Origin: Byssothecium circinans
Lineage: Eukaryota; Ascomycota; Dothideomycetes; Pleosporales; Massarinaceae
NCBI GenBank assembly: GCA_010015675.1
Contig: ML977007.1
Span: 174,544 to 238,543, forward strand
Direction: 5' to 3'
DNA: 64,000 nt
The notes under the pieces: generated by a model
The model's input: only the letters and a program-made list of their open reading frames with translations
The model's database searches: none
Told to the model about the DNA's origin: nothing
Shown here: piece by piece, positions 24,838 through 34,519 of the stretch
Position numbering within the stretch: position 1 is the first letter of the stretch
Layout of the letters: each line of letters starts with the position of its first letter
Position numbers and translations under genes: made by a program

Positions 24838-25156
24838 ACGTAAAGCACCACCGAGCGCGCCACCCCACCGAGCGCGCCAGTTTTCCTTGGCAACACCAAC
24901 TTACTCAACTTCATCGTCATTATCGTCTACATCGCTACCTGACATAATAAACTGAGTACTGGCCTCCGACTCAGAAGAACCCTCTTCATCTGCTTGACAC
25001 GTTCTCGCGTTATGCCCAGTCTTCCCGCAGTTGCTACAGTGCCGAACACCTGGTTGTCGCACCTCGCGTTCACCCTCCACCCTCGCCTTTTTACGGTTCA
25101 GAACCGTTCTGGTCTGCTGTAGAACCATACTCTATAGTGCCACCCTTCTGAAGATA
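24838..25156 (-). mobile_element. Element C1, 3' end portion (pogo/Fot-type)
   Basis: It begins, after TA, with ACGTAAAGCACCACCGAGCG, the terminus shared with 25726 and related to 31930. The subterminal part contains a tandem CACCGAGCGCGCCA unit twice. On the minus strand 25128-24901 codes the transposase tail with a zinc knuckle (CSNCGKTGHNARTC) and an acidic end. Compared with full-length C2 the similarity stops at 25156 (GATA), exactly where the other C1 part (25726-27165) begins to be missing. The two parts are complementary halves of one element separated by an inversion. Confidence 0.85.
24901..25128 (-). pseudogene. C-terminal zinc-knuckle fragment of C1 transposase
   Basis: Codes about 75 residues: a basic stretch, a CX2CX4HX4C zinc knuckle, and an acidic tail ending DDNDDEVE. 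The equivalent tail is present in C2 (around 31993-32230). It is detached from the catalytic part, which now lies at 25806-27165 on the other strand, so it is not functional. Confidence 0.75.
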
Positions 25157-25391
25157 CTCTGTTATCCTGTCGGCACTACAGGTTGGCCTTGCGACCACGA
25201 CATTGCAGGGCGATGGACATTTTCAAAGTGCCTCATACGGATTTGCTATAGGCTCCTTAGTTGCTCTAGTGGCGAGTCTGGTTGTGATCTTTTTGGTATG
25301 GCTGGGCTTATTCTCTTATCATTTGCTAGCTACTTGGCGGAATGACAGAGTGGTAAACCGTAGGAGACTGGCGGGCGTGCCCTCTCTATAA
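25157..25391 (+). pseudogene. 3' part of a split membrane-protein gene (displaced by inversion)
   Basis: Read on the plus strand from 25157, this piece codes VILSALQVGLATTTLQ, then FQSASYGFAIGSLVALVA and a long hydrophobic helix, ending LAGVPSL and TAA (25389-25391). Joined to the minus-strand piece 27974-27166, the frame is continuous without losing a base: the hydrophobic run WMLAVFAI passes into LSVILSALQVGL. It is therefore the C-terminal transmembrane portion of that gene. The family is a fungal protein of unknown function. Confidence 0.8.
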
Positions 25392-25723
25392 GCAAACTCT
25401 AGAAATAGCAATTACACAAAAAAGGGCCAGAGTTTATGACTTATTCCATTTCACATAGGCCGGTCACCCGCTGAGACTAATGTACAGCGATGCGGGCCGG
25501 AGCGGTAAGGGGGCACGCGGGATGCGAAAGACTTGGCATACCAAACCCTTTCGAAACGCCCATCCCAACTTCTCACCAAAATTGTATCGTAGGTAGTCAA
25601 ATATTACGTGAAATCATGAGGATAGCTTTTAAAGCTTTTATATTAGGTATAGAAGGTATAGTATTAATAAGCTAGCGTCCTAGGTTTAGATGTTAACAAA
25701 ATTAATATAACTCTATTAAATAC
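25392..25723. other. 3' flank of the split gene, inside the inverted segment
   Basis: No gene. It contains a small repeat (about 25508-25545) similar to 24673-24720 and then A/T-rich DNA leading to the TA (25724-25725) that borders element C1. In the ancestral order this was the spacer between the split gene and the transposon. Confidence 0.45.
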
Positions 25724-25725
25724 TA

Positions 25726-27165
25726 ACGTAAAGCACCACCGAGCGCGTCACCCCACCGAGCACGCCAGTTTTCCTTGGCAACACCAACACCACACTCATC
25801 ACGAAATGACTCGACCAACAAACGCAGTACTTGCTCAGCAAGAAGGCAGAGTTCAGCTTGCCCTTCAAGCTTACTGTTCAGGCCAATTTAATAGCCTCCG
25901 ACGCGCTGCTGACGCTTTTAACGTTCGCCATCAGACCCTCTCTCGACGCGCGAACGGAATCACCTTTCGACCATTAACAGTTCCGAACTGTTTGAAACTG
26001 TCCTCGACCGAAGAGGACACGCTTGTCGAATACATCCTCGACCTCGATTCACGAGGATTCGCGCCTACGTTGGGCGAAGTATCAGATATGGCGAATAAAC
26101 TACTGGCTAAGAAGGGTGGAGAGAAGGTCGGCCATAACTAGGCAGAACGGTTCGTTGACCGTTCAGAACCGTTAAAGACAGCCTGGAACCGTTCGAAGGA
26201 CCGTCAGAGGATTCTACAGGAAGATCCTGAGGTGATCGGTGCGTGGTTTAAGCTTATGGAGGACACTAAAATCAAGTACGGCGTACACGATGACGATATC
26301 CACAACTTCGATGAGACTGGCTTTCAGATGGGCGTTATTAGTTCTATGAAAGTGATCACTGGCTCAGAGAGGCGAGCAAGGCCTGCTGTCGTTCAGCCAG
26401 GCGATAAAGAGTGGGTGACAGAGATCCAGAGTATACGTTCGAATGGTACATGCACCCCGCCATTCATTATATACAAAGGACGCGTCCACATCTCTTCGTG
26501 GTATCAGGAAGCCGATATACCACGCGATTGGAAGCTCTCGGTCTCAGAGAACGGATGGACGAACAATGAGCTTGGCCTCGCGTGGTTGAAGCATTTGATG
26601 CGCATACAAAGGATATAACGGTGGGCGCCTATCAGTTGCTGATTTTAGATGGCCACGAAAGCCACCTAAATCAGGATTTTAAGGATTATTGTGTTACCAA
26701 TAAGATCCTTACGCTTTATATGCCGCCGCACTCGTCACACATACTCCAGCCGCTCGATATGGTGTTATTCTCGCCGCTCAAGCGCAAGTACTCTGAGATC
26801 ATTCGGAACTTAGCACGCCGACGCGTCTTCCACGTCAACAAGGAAGCGTTCCTACCAGCCTTCAAAGACGCGTTTTTAAGCGTGTTTACGGTTAAGAACT
26901 GCGTATACGCACCCCACCAGGACCCCCACTACCAGAGACGCCGTGGCAATCAAGAACTCCGAGTAATACACGCGAATTTGGCTCACAGTCAAAGCTAGTA
27001 CGTGATTATATTACTCGATCACCACGGACGGCTCAGGGTGGGCTTTCGCAGCTCGTCAAAGGCGCTGAGTTGATGCTGCATGGTAGCGCGCTGATGAAGG
27101 CGCGCATTACAGAGCTTGAGGATCAACTTAAGGCGATAACCAAGCGTAAAACACGCAAACGCAAG
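25726..27165 (+). mobile_element. Element C1, 5' portion with transposase (pogo/Fot-type)
   Basis: It starts ACGTAAAGCACCACCGAGCG after a TA, with the same tandem subterminal unit as the other half. It carries the DNA-binding and catalytic part of the transposase and stops at GCAAG (27165), where C2 continues with TATCTTC. Together with 24838-25156 it adds to 1,759 bp, close to the 1,834 bp of C2, which supports a single ancestral element. Confidence 0.88.
25806..27165 (+). pseudogene. C1 transposase (DDE, pogo/Fot-type), broken
   Basis: From ATG 25806 the N-terminus is a Psq/CENP-B-like helix-turn-helix (FNSLRRAADAFNVRHQTLSR). The catalytic core follows: HNFDETGFQMGV carries the first Asp and LLILDGHESHLN the second; ILQPLDMVLFSPLKRKYSE follows. 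Breaks: a TAG at 26139-26141 in place of an expected Trp codon (VGHN-stop-AERF), and a one-base deletion near 26600 (AWLKH then loss of frame; C2 has one base more). The C-terminal zinc knuckle is on the other side of the inversion. It cannot make transposase. Confidence 0.88.
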
Positions 27166-27974
27166 AGAATGGCAAATACAGCCAGCATCCATTTAAAATG
27201 GCGCTCAAAGAAAGCTCTGTACCGGGTCGATCCGCTTCGATATCCCCGAACAAGATTGCGAACGGAATATGTAGGTGGAGCAAGTCTGTATATGGCATTG
27301 AGCCGACTCAATCGCAATTCTCCATATCTGTATCGTTTGCTGACGTCGCTCAGAGTCTCACAGTTGATGTTGTCCAGAAAGGCATCTAGGAACTCGACCC
27401 ACTTGGACCATTCCATGTCTTTCGACAGCAGCCCTGATTCTTTCCCGATGTCGAGGTCGCTATTGTGCCGTACGAGCCATGCATAGGATAACAGCAAGCC
27501 GCATGCGGCTTCATGCAACTCCTGATCTGAGCATAGATCGTTGTTCCAGAAATTCCAGTCGAAAAGAAAATCAGGCAATGGCTTGATAAAAATGTACGTT
27601 TCGAACCAGACGAGGTGCTCGTCCGGGTCTTCAGTAACGACAATGCTGCGCCCCAGTAGCTTTTGTCTATGCAAAGGCCGTGCAGCATTCAGAAGGCCTG
27701 CAAGCCAAAGGTGCTGATAGATGTCGTTGAGCCTCGGTGTCTTCAACTCCAGGGCTAGATAAGTGCGTGGGTCTCTATTCGGTCGCAGCACTTTGTCCCC
27801 TTCAAAAACTATTGCGGGATGCAATGCTCCAGAGTTGTGCAATGTTGAAGCGACGGGGTTGGTCTTCGATACCGGTGGCGTAAGCTTTTGGGAAGCTGGA
27901 ACACTAGGAAGAGCGTTATTCTATGCTGTTCATATTATAGGTTGCTCCACTGACTCTGCTTTTTGTTGTGCCAT
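27166..27974 (-). pseudogene. 5' part of the split membrane-protein gene
   Basis: ATG at 27974-27972 (MAQQKAESVEQ), reading minus. The frame is interrupted by TGA (27932-27930) and TAG (27923-27921), each one C-to-T change away from CGA and CAG, and otherwise stays open to the inversion breakpoint at 27166. Typical blocks of this fungal family are visible: LKTPRLNDIYQHLWLAGLLN, ARPLHRQKLLGRSIVVTED, HLVWFETYIFIKPLPDFL. I know the pattern from many ascomycete genomes as an uncharacterised family ending in two or three membrane helices; no function is established to my knowledge. The 3' end lies at 25157-25391 in opposite orientation. Two early stops plus the inversion make it a pseudogene. Confidence 0.8.
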
Positions 27975-28397
27975 CGAGAACTACCCAGTGGCAACAACAC
28001 TAGGTCGAACGCGGATGTGTTCAGGCGTCAGAAGAGGCGCCTTAGCCACACGTATGTCAATGGCAGGTAACAAATGTAGGTGAATGGCCAATCAACCGAA
28101 TTCTAACTGAATAGTGTACGCGTGGTACCACTGTTTTACAGATACCCAAATTCAGCATCGGTACGCTGGGTAATGGAGGCGGTGAACAGGCAGTCTCGTC
28201 TACAGCGCGGGCAGACGCGGTCGCTATCGATAAGCGGCCACGGGCTGGCCAATCCTGCGCTCAGCCCTGCCTACAGACCAGCCATAGCCGCCCTCCGCCT
28301 TCAGCGTCACGATGCAACTGACCTTCCGCTTACCTGCTTTGCGTCTACTGTCAGACGCTGGCGGTCGCCGCGCTCGAACCTGCACACCTGAACCAGC
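27975..28397 (+). promoter_or_regulatory. Upstream region of the hydrolase-NB-ARC-TPR gene
   Basis: Lies between the broken minus-strand gene and the NLR start. About 190 bp of it (28200-28390) is conserved in the NLR relic on the opposite strand at 24660-24490, so promoter and leader were duplicated along with the gene. No TATA box was assigned. Confidence 0.5.
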
Positions 28398-31300
28398 ATG
28401 GCCGCCAGGAAGAAGGGGCCCGTCTTCCGCGTCACCGGCCTGCCGGCCTCGCAGCCTGACAATGAGCTGGACGCAGCGATTCAGGGTGCCATCCATGACA
28501 ATCTGACGGAGGACGAACGGTCGAAGCTAACAGTTGACACGGCCATCGTGCCCTATTGCTACAACAATGAGGAGAGGGCTGCGCTGGTTGAATTCCATGG
28601 CGGAGTGCCGGCGTTCCTGTCCGAGCTGACGGACAACCCGCTGGGCGACTGGCAGGTCGAGATGGGCGACACGGACATCAGTTTCGATCAACACTTCTTC
28701 GGGTTCACGCAGCTGTACACGCCAAAGGGAGACTCGTCCGCTACCGCTGAGTAGGTGGCCTCTTTCCTGCGAGCGATCCACATCTACTCTCTCTAACCAA
28801 CCGCGCAGCATCATCGCCATCACCGGCCTCGACGGACACGCGTATGGCTCGTGGAGGGGAAAGGGGAACCTCAGGCGTATGTGGCTACGCGACTTCCTCC
28901 CTACAGACCTACCATACTGCCGCACGATGATCTACGGTTATAACTCGAAGCTGTCAACGCATGGGGTCGACACGATCATGGACTACGGCCGGGGGCTGAT
29001 TGAGGAGCTTAAGAAGGTCAGGAATACAGAAGAGGTAAGCACCGGCACAGGGCGCGTCTCCAGAGCAGCGGTATAAGGCTAATAGTCTCGTTCCCATAGC
29101 TAAGAAAGCGGCCGCTCTTCTTCATCGCGCATAGCTTCGGTGGCATTATTCTTGCCCACGTAAGTTATCCTTAATGATACGTATATGTAAACGGCTAAGC
29201 AGGAGCATAGTGTCTTATTAAGGCGGTTCAGACAAACGAGGATGACCACCCAACAATAGCGTCCTTGCACAGAGCTACATACGGGATGCTTCTGTTTGGG
29301 ATTCCGCATAAGGGACTTATAGTAGACGATATTGGAAAGATGCTGGCTGGGCAGGACGATCATCCTCGGAAGGCGCTACTGGACCAGATTAGGTCTAAGT
29401 CTGACTTGCTGGTAGCTCAGTTGGCGGATTTCAAGAATCTTATTCGAGACCGAAGGGTCGTAAGCTTCTACGAGACGTTCCGGACGAGACAGCTGGAGTT
29501 TGTATGGTACTTGAGCGTAAACATCAAATAGCGTATAGCTAATAGTATATAATAGGACAGCAAAAGCGGACGCTGGAAAAGGACCGGCGACTTCATTACA
29601 GCGGTAGACGCCGACTCTGCCCTTCTCCAGCTCCCAGATTCTACGGAGGAGAAGATCCCTCTACACGCCGACCATTCAATGATGGTCAAATTCGATACGA
29701 GGAACAATGGGGGTTACACCAGCGCGCGAAACAAGCTTCAGCAATTTGAGAAGGACGCGCTACGCGTGGTCGCCGGCCGTTTTTGTATGTAGACGCCTAC
29801 TTCGCATACCAAGCTTTATACAGCTATCCTTCTCAATGATTACAGCATGTACCTTTGGCTAACAGCGGCGCAGCTTCTGAACCGACGGGAAACGTGCATT
29901 GGATGGTGCCTCGTCCGGTTAGCAGACTGTTCACTGGACGATCTGAACTCCTATGCCGGATCAAGAATGCCTTCCAGGCTGATCGTAATATGCAAACCGA
30001 GGAGCAGAAGCGGCTCGTCATCGTCGGTATGGGCGGCCAGGGGAAGAGCGAGGTCTGTCTGAAGGCCGCGAGCATAATGCGGGAAGAGTGCGTTGCGCCT
30101 ATAAAATATTTCTACCTTGCTAACTATTACTAGCTTCTGGGGCGTGTTCTGGGTCGACGTCGGCCGTCGTGAGATGGCCAAGAACGGCTTTATCGCTGTC
30201 GCAAAAGCACTTGGTTCGTCGGCCGAGAGCATCGCTGAGTCGCTTCACGCGCTTGCGAGCACGAAGAGGCGCTGGCTCCTCATCCTCGACAATGCCGATG
30301 ATCCAGACTTCGATTATAAAGATTATATTCCGTCTGGTTCTAATGGTGCAGTGATGATGACGTCTCGCGTCCAACAATGCGAATGGTATAGCACCATCAA
30401 GCACGAGACGCTCGACGGCCTTGACCTAGAACCCTGTACGCAGCTTCTGCTCAAAACTGCTAAGATTGGAGAGACATTATGGTCGCTGCATGAGCAGCAG
30501 GCACAGGACATTGTTCACCTTCTAGGATCGCACACCCTTGCGCTAATCCAGGCAGGCGCATACATAGCCGAAGGATACTGTCGACTAGACCAGTATCCTA
30601 AGAAGTATCAACAACAACGCAAGCGACTACTCAAACACTTTCCCAACCAAGAGCAGTCGCGGTATCGGAATGTGTATGCTACCTTCGAAGCATCTGCCGA
30701 GGTGCTGACGGGCGAGTCTGGTCAAGACGCTCTGGACCTGCTTGCGATTCTGTCGATGGTGCACTCCAACGTGCTTCCACTTCAGGTCTTTGAGGATGCG
30801 TGGAGAGGCTCCAAGCGAGCGCTTAAGATAGATAGCGCCAAAACGGATAAGGTAGACGCTCTTGGACAATGGCACGTCTCGGAACTGCCGGGGCTTCTGG
30901 GCGGACAAGGAGATGAGTGGGACGACTACTGCCTTATGGTTGCAATCTCTCGACTTGCCTCGCTTTCCTTGGTGACAAGGCACCGCTCGGATGACTTTGA
31001 CGGATTGTCGATGCATTCGCTGGCGCACACGTGGGCGAAAGACCGCCTGAGCAAGGGGCAGCAACAGCAGGCTTGGACATCAGCAGGATGTGTCCTTGCG
31101 TTATCAAGAGAGCAGTCAAAAACGTGGCAAGTGTACGAGAAAGAGCTGCGGCCGCATGTGCAATCGTACCTCAGTCCCAGAATCAGAGACATCTTCTCGT
31201 ACGGGCCGCAGACGATGATGCTGCCTATTATACTAAAGTGCGGGTGGGCGCTACACACGATGAGAGAAGATGCTAGGTTAGAGTCTCTGCTTGAGGACAT

Positions 31301-31898
31301 CTATCAGACTCTTCAGATTACGCCGTTGGAGCCGTCAAGGGCGCATCTGCCGATCTGGAACCTTGCAGGGAGTAACCAAGTCAACATGGGCCACTCTAGG
31401 CGGGCAGTAGCGCTGCTGGAGCACGTCGTCAAGGTCCAGGAGACGACGCTGGCCGAGACACACCCCAATCGACTGGCCTCGCAGCACACTCTTGCCAGTG
31501 CGTACCGGGCCAACGGACAGACCAAGGAGGCAGTAGCGCTGCTGGAGCACGTCGTCAAGGTCCAGGAGACGACGCTGGCCGAGACACACCCCAATCGACT
31601 GGCCTCGCAGCACACTCTTGCCAGTGCGTACCGGGCCAACGGACAGACCAAGGAGGCAGTAGCGCTGCTGGAGCACGTCGTCAAGGTCCACAAGACGACG
31701 CTGGCCGAGACACACCCCCATCGACTGGCTTCGCAGCACGAACTCGCGATTGTATATAAAGCAGAGGGCCAAGAGCAGCGAGCAATCGAGTTACTAGAGC
31801 AGGTAGTTACAGTTAAGATAAGAGTTTATAGAGCTGATCACCCCTCCCGGCGTGTATCAGAAAGAGTTCTTGCACGTTGGCGGCAATTTCGCAAGTAG
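28398..31898 (+). CDS. NLR-type receptor: alpha/beta-hydrolase, NB-ARC, TPR repeats
   Basis: Fungal STAND protein of the kind involved in non-self recognition and cell death. Exons: 28398-28750, 28809-29034, 29100-29159, 29223-29501, 29556-29784, 29874-30087, 30134-31898; 1,041 aa. The N-terminal lipase/hydrolase domain has IIAITGLDGHAYGSW and the nucleophile motif AHSFGG (Ser about 205). The NB-ARC part has a P-loop GMGGQGKS (about 433-440), Walker B LLILDNADD (about 502-510) and the TSR sensor in GAVMMTSR. The C-terminus has 42-residue TPRs, two of them identical at DNA level. Intron 5 is uncertain: acceptor 29873 keeps the frame, while the better-looking TTACAG at 29845 would fit only if the T5 run at 29780-29784 had one T fewer. 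All other junctions are clean. Ligand and trigger are unknown. Confidence 0.9.
31404..31781 (+). repeat. Three 126-bp tandem TPR units
   Basis: Units at 31404-31529, 31530-31655 and 31656-31781, each coding 42 residues (AVALLEHVVKVQETTLAETH and on to NGQTKE). Units 1 and 2 are identical in all 126 bases, including silent positions. Unit 3 matches at the start and diverges in its second half, and a further degenerate unit follows. Identity at silent sites shows recent duplication or gene conversion, as in fungal NLRs whose repeat number varies between strains. Confidence 0.95.
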
Positions 31899-31929
31899 TT
31901 AATACATGTTTAGTGCATCTTATACTGTA

Positions 31930-33763
31930 ACGTAAAGCACCACCGAACAGCCCACACCACCGAACAGCCCAAAATTCCTTGGCAACACCAACTCACTCAA
32001 CTTCATCGCCATTATTATCCGCATCACTATCTGAAAATATATACTGAGTACTAGCCTCCGACTCAGAAGAACCCTCTTCATCTGCTTGACATGTTCTCGC
32101 ATTATGCCCAGCCTTACCGCAGTTGCCGCAGTGGCGAACACCTGGTTGTCGCACCTCGCGCTCACCCTCTACCCTCGCCTTTTTACGGTTCTGAACTGTT
32201 CCTGACGGTTTAGAACTAACCTAGTCTGCTGTAGGACCAAACTCCATAGTGCCACCCTTCTGAAGATACTTGCGCTTGCGTGTTTTTCGCTTGGTTACCA
32301 CCTTAAGTTGCTCTTCAAGCTCTTCAATGCGCGCCTTCATCAGCGCGCTACCATGCAGCATCAACTCAGCGCCTTTGACGAGCTGTAAAAGCCCACCCTG
32401 AGCCGTCCGTGGTGATCGAGTAATAGAATCACGTACTAGCTTTGACTGTGAGCCAAATTCGCGTGTATTACTTAGTGTTCTTGATTGCCATGGCGTCTCT
32501 AGTGGTGAGGGTCCTAGTAGGGTGCGTATACGCACATTAAGGCGATCAAGTACCACCTGCGCGTTCAGAGGGACTAGCCCTGTTGCCTCAAAGGCCTTTT
32601 GACAGTTCTAAACCGTAAACACGCTTAAAAACGCGTCTTTGAAGGCTGGTAGGAACGCTTCCTTGTTGACGTGAAAGACGCGCTGTTGCGCCAAGCCCTA
32701 AACGATCTCAGAGTACTTGCGCTTGAGCGGCGAGAATAACACCACATCAAGCGGCTGGAGGATGTGTGACGAGTGCGGTGGCATACAGAGCGTAAGGATC
32801 TTATTATCGTAACAATAATCCTTGAAATCTTAATTTAGGTGGCTTTCGTGGCCATCCAAAATCAGCAACCGATAGACGCCGACAGTTCTCGCCTTTGTAT
32901 GCGCGTCAAAGTGCTTCAACCACGCGAGACTAAGCTCATTGGTCGTCCATCCATTCTCTGAGACTGAGAGCTTCCAATTGCGTGGTATATCAGCTTCCTG
33001 GTACCACGAAGAGATGCGGACGCGTCCTTTGTATATAATAAATAGTGGGGTGCATGTACCATTTAAACATATACTCTGGATATCCGTCACCTACTCTTTA
33101 TCGCCTGGCTGAACCGTTGTAGGCCTTTCTCGCTTCTCTAAGCCAGTAACCACTTTCATAGAGCCAATAACACCCATCTGAAAGCCGGTCTCATTAAAGT
33201 TGTGTATATCATTATCGTGTACGCCGTACTTTGCTTTGGTATCCTACACAAGCTTAAACCACGCGCTAACCACCTTAGGATCTTCCTATTGTGCCCTCTA
33301 ACAGTCTTTCGAACGGTTCCAAACCATTCGTAACTGTTCTGAACGGTTCACGAACTGTTCTGCCCAGTTAATGCCTACTTTTTTACTACCCCGCTCACGC
33401 AGTAGTTTATTCGCCATATCCGACACTTCGCCTAAGGTAGGCGCGAATCCTCGCGAATTGAGGTCGAGGATGTATAGGATAAGCGTCTCCTGTTCGGTCG
33501 GGGACAGTTTTGAACAGTTCGGTACTGTTTCTGGTCGAAAAGGTATTCCTTTGGCGCGTTAAGAGAGAACGCGATGCTTGACGTTAAAGGCCTCAGCAGC
33601 GCGTCGATAGCTGTTAAATTGGCCTCTATTATATGCGGCAAGAGCAAGCTGTAGTCAGCCTTCGTGTTGGAGTCGTTCAGAGCGGTATTGTTAAGGCATT
33701 GTCGCGATAAAGATGGAGTTGGTGTTGCCAAGGAATTTTGGGCTGTTCGGTGGTGCTTTACGT
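31930..33763 (-). mobile_element. Element C2, full-length pogo/Fot-type DNA transposon
   Basis: 1,834 bp bounded by TA on both sides (31928-31929 and 33764-33765), the target duplication of this superfamily. Terminal repeats begin ACGTAAAGCACCACCGAACA at both ends. The left end has a tandem CACCGAACAGCCCA unit twice, while the right end has it once before AAAATTCCTTGGCAACACC. The transposase gene lies on the minus strand and is broken. The subterminal unit differs from that of C1 (GAACAGCCC against GAGCGCGCC), so the two represent subfamilies. It is inserted 31 bp downstream of the NLR stop codon. Confidence 0.93.
31993..33699 (-). pseudogene. C2 transposase, multiply broken
   Basis: Start ATG at 33699-33697 by comparison with C1; stop TGA at 31995-31993 after GDEVE. 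Recognisable blocks: IQSICLNGTCTPLFIIYKGR, ISSWYQEADIPRNWKLSVSE, LLILDGHESHLN with the second catalytic Asp, then the coiled C-terminal part and the zinc knuckle. Several stop codons break it, starting a codon or two after the start and again after the catalytic block, many explained by C-to-T or G-to-A changes. It is inactive. Confidence 0.85.
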
Positions 33764-33765
33764 TA

Positions 33766-34519
33766 TCCTTAACATTTAATTAATCGTAGTTAAATAAATT
33801 CTATTTAGAGTATTGCTTAAGGTGTTATAGGACTTAGCTAACTAGATGTGCTTAAAGTTCATAATACTAAGCGCTTTGTTATAGGGATGAAACTTATAAA
33901 CTTCCGCTAAGTACTCTAAGCTAGGGAGTTTTGCAAGAGAGTAACTAATCCGGGCTTTTTATTACCCCGGAGCTAGCTTAAGAGGGGCAAAGTGTCCGCC
34001 CCTACGCCGCAAGGCATTTGGCAAGATAAAGTCGAGTCGGGTGTAAACCGGAAGCCGAACCTGCACGCCACTGTATCTACTTGCAATGCCTGAGACGCGA
34101 AAACAGAAGAGATTGATATTCCATCTCCGTTATCGCACGTGATAAACTCACGTGATAGCGCTCGGGCCATGAGCGCATCCCAAGACCCTATGCACCTTCC
34201 CCGCGAAGCCCACCTAGCGGTAACCGTCCAATGACGTACCAAATTGAACAGATCTGTAGGCACCTGGATCTCAGCCTTTGAATCTCGCCTTTCTCGGTAC
34301 AAATTGTTACAGTAATTTTTCAGTCGCTCACGATCTTCTCCTGGGTTACCGCCCAGCGAGGCTTCAAAGAATTGCAGGCGGCTAAAAATAGATAGGTCAA
34401 AAAAGTGCCCCTCCACGCCCTCTTTTCAGGGTCAGGCTCATCCCCACCTCTACGCGCTCGCTTCATCCCTCCCCACCCTTCCCATCACTATCACCATTTC
34501 CATAGTAACTTAAGCTAAC
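33766..34519. other. Spacer between two dead transposons
   Basis: The A/T-rich part (33766-33960) resembles other RIP-affected spacers. A 147-codon minus-strand frame (34416-33974) is open but has no recognisable domain; it may be subterminal DNA of element D. I could not define terminal repeats for D in it. Confidence 0.4.

Noticed and set aside
33974..34416. 147-codon minus-strand frame as a gene
   Set aside because: No domain, between two transposons; probably subterminal transposon DNA.
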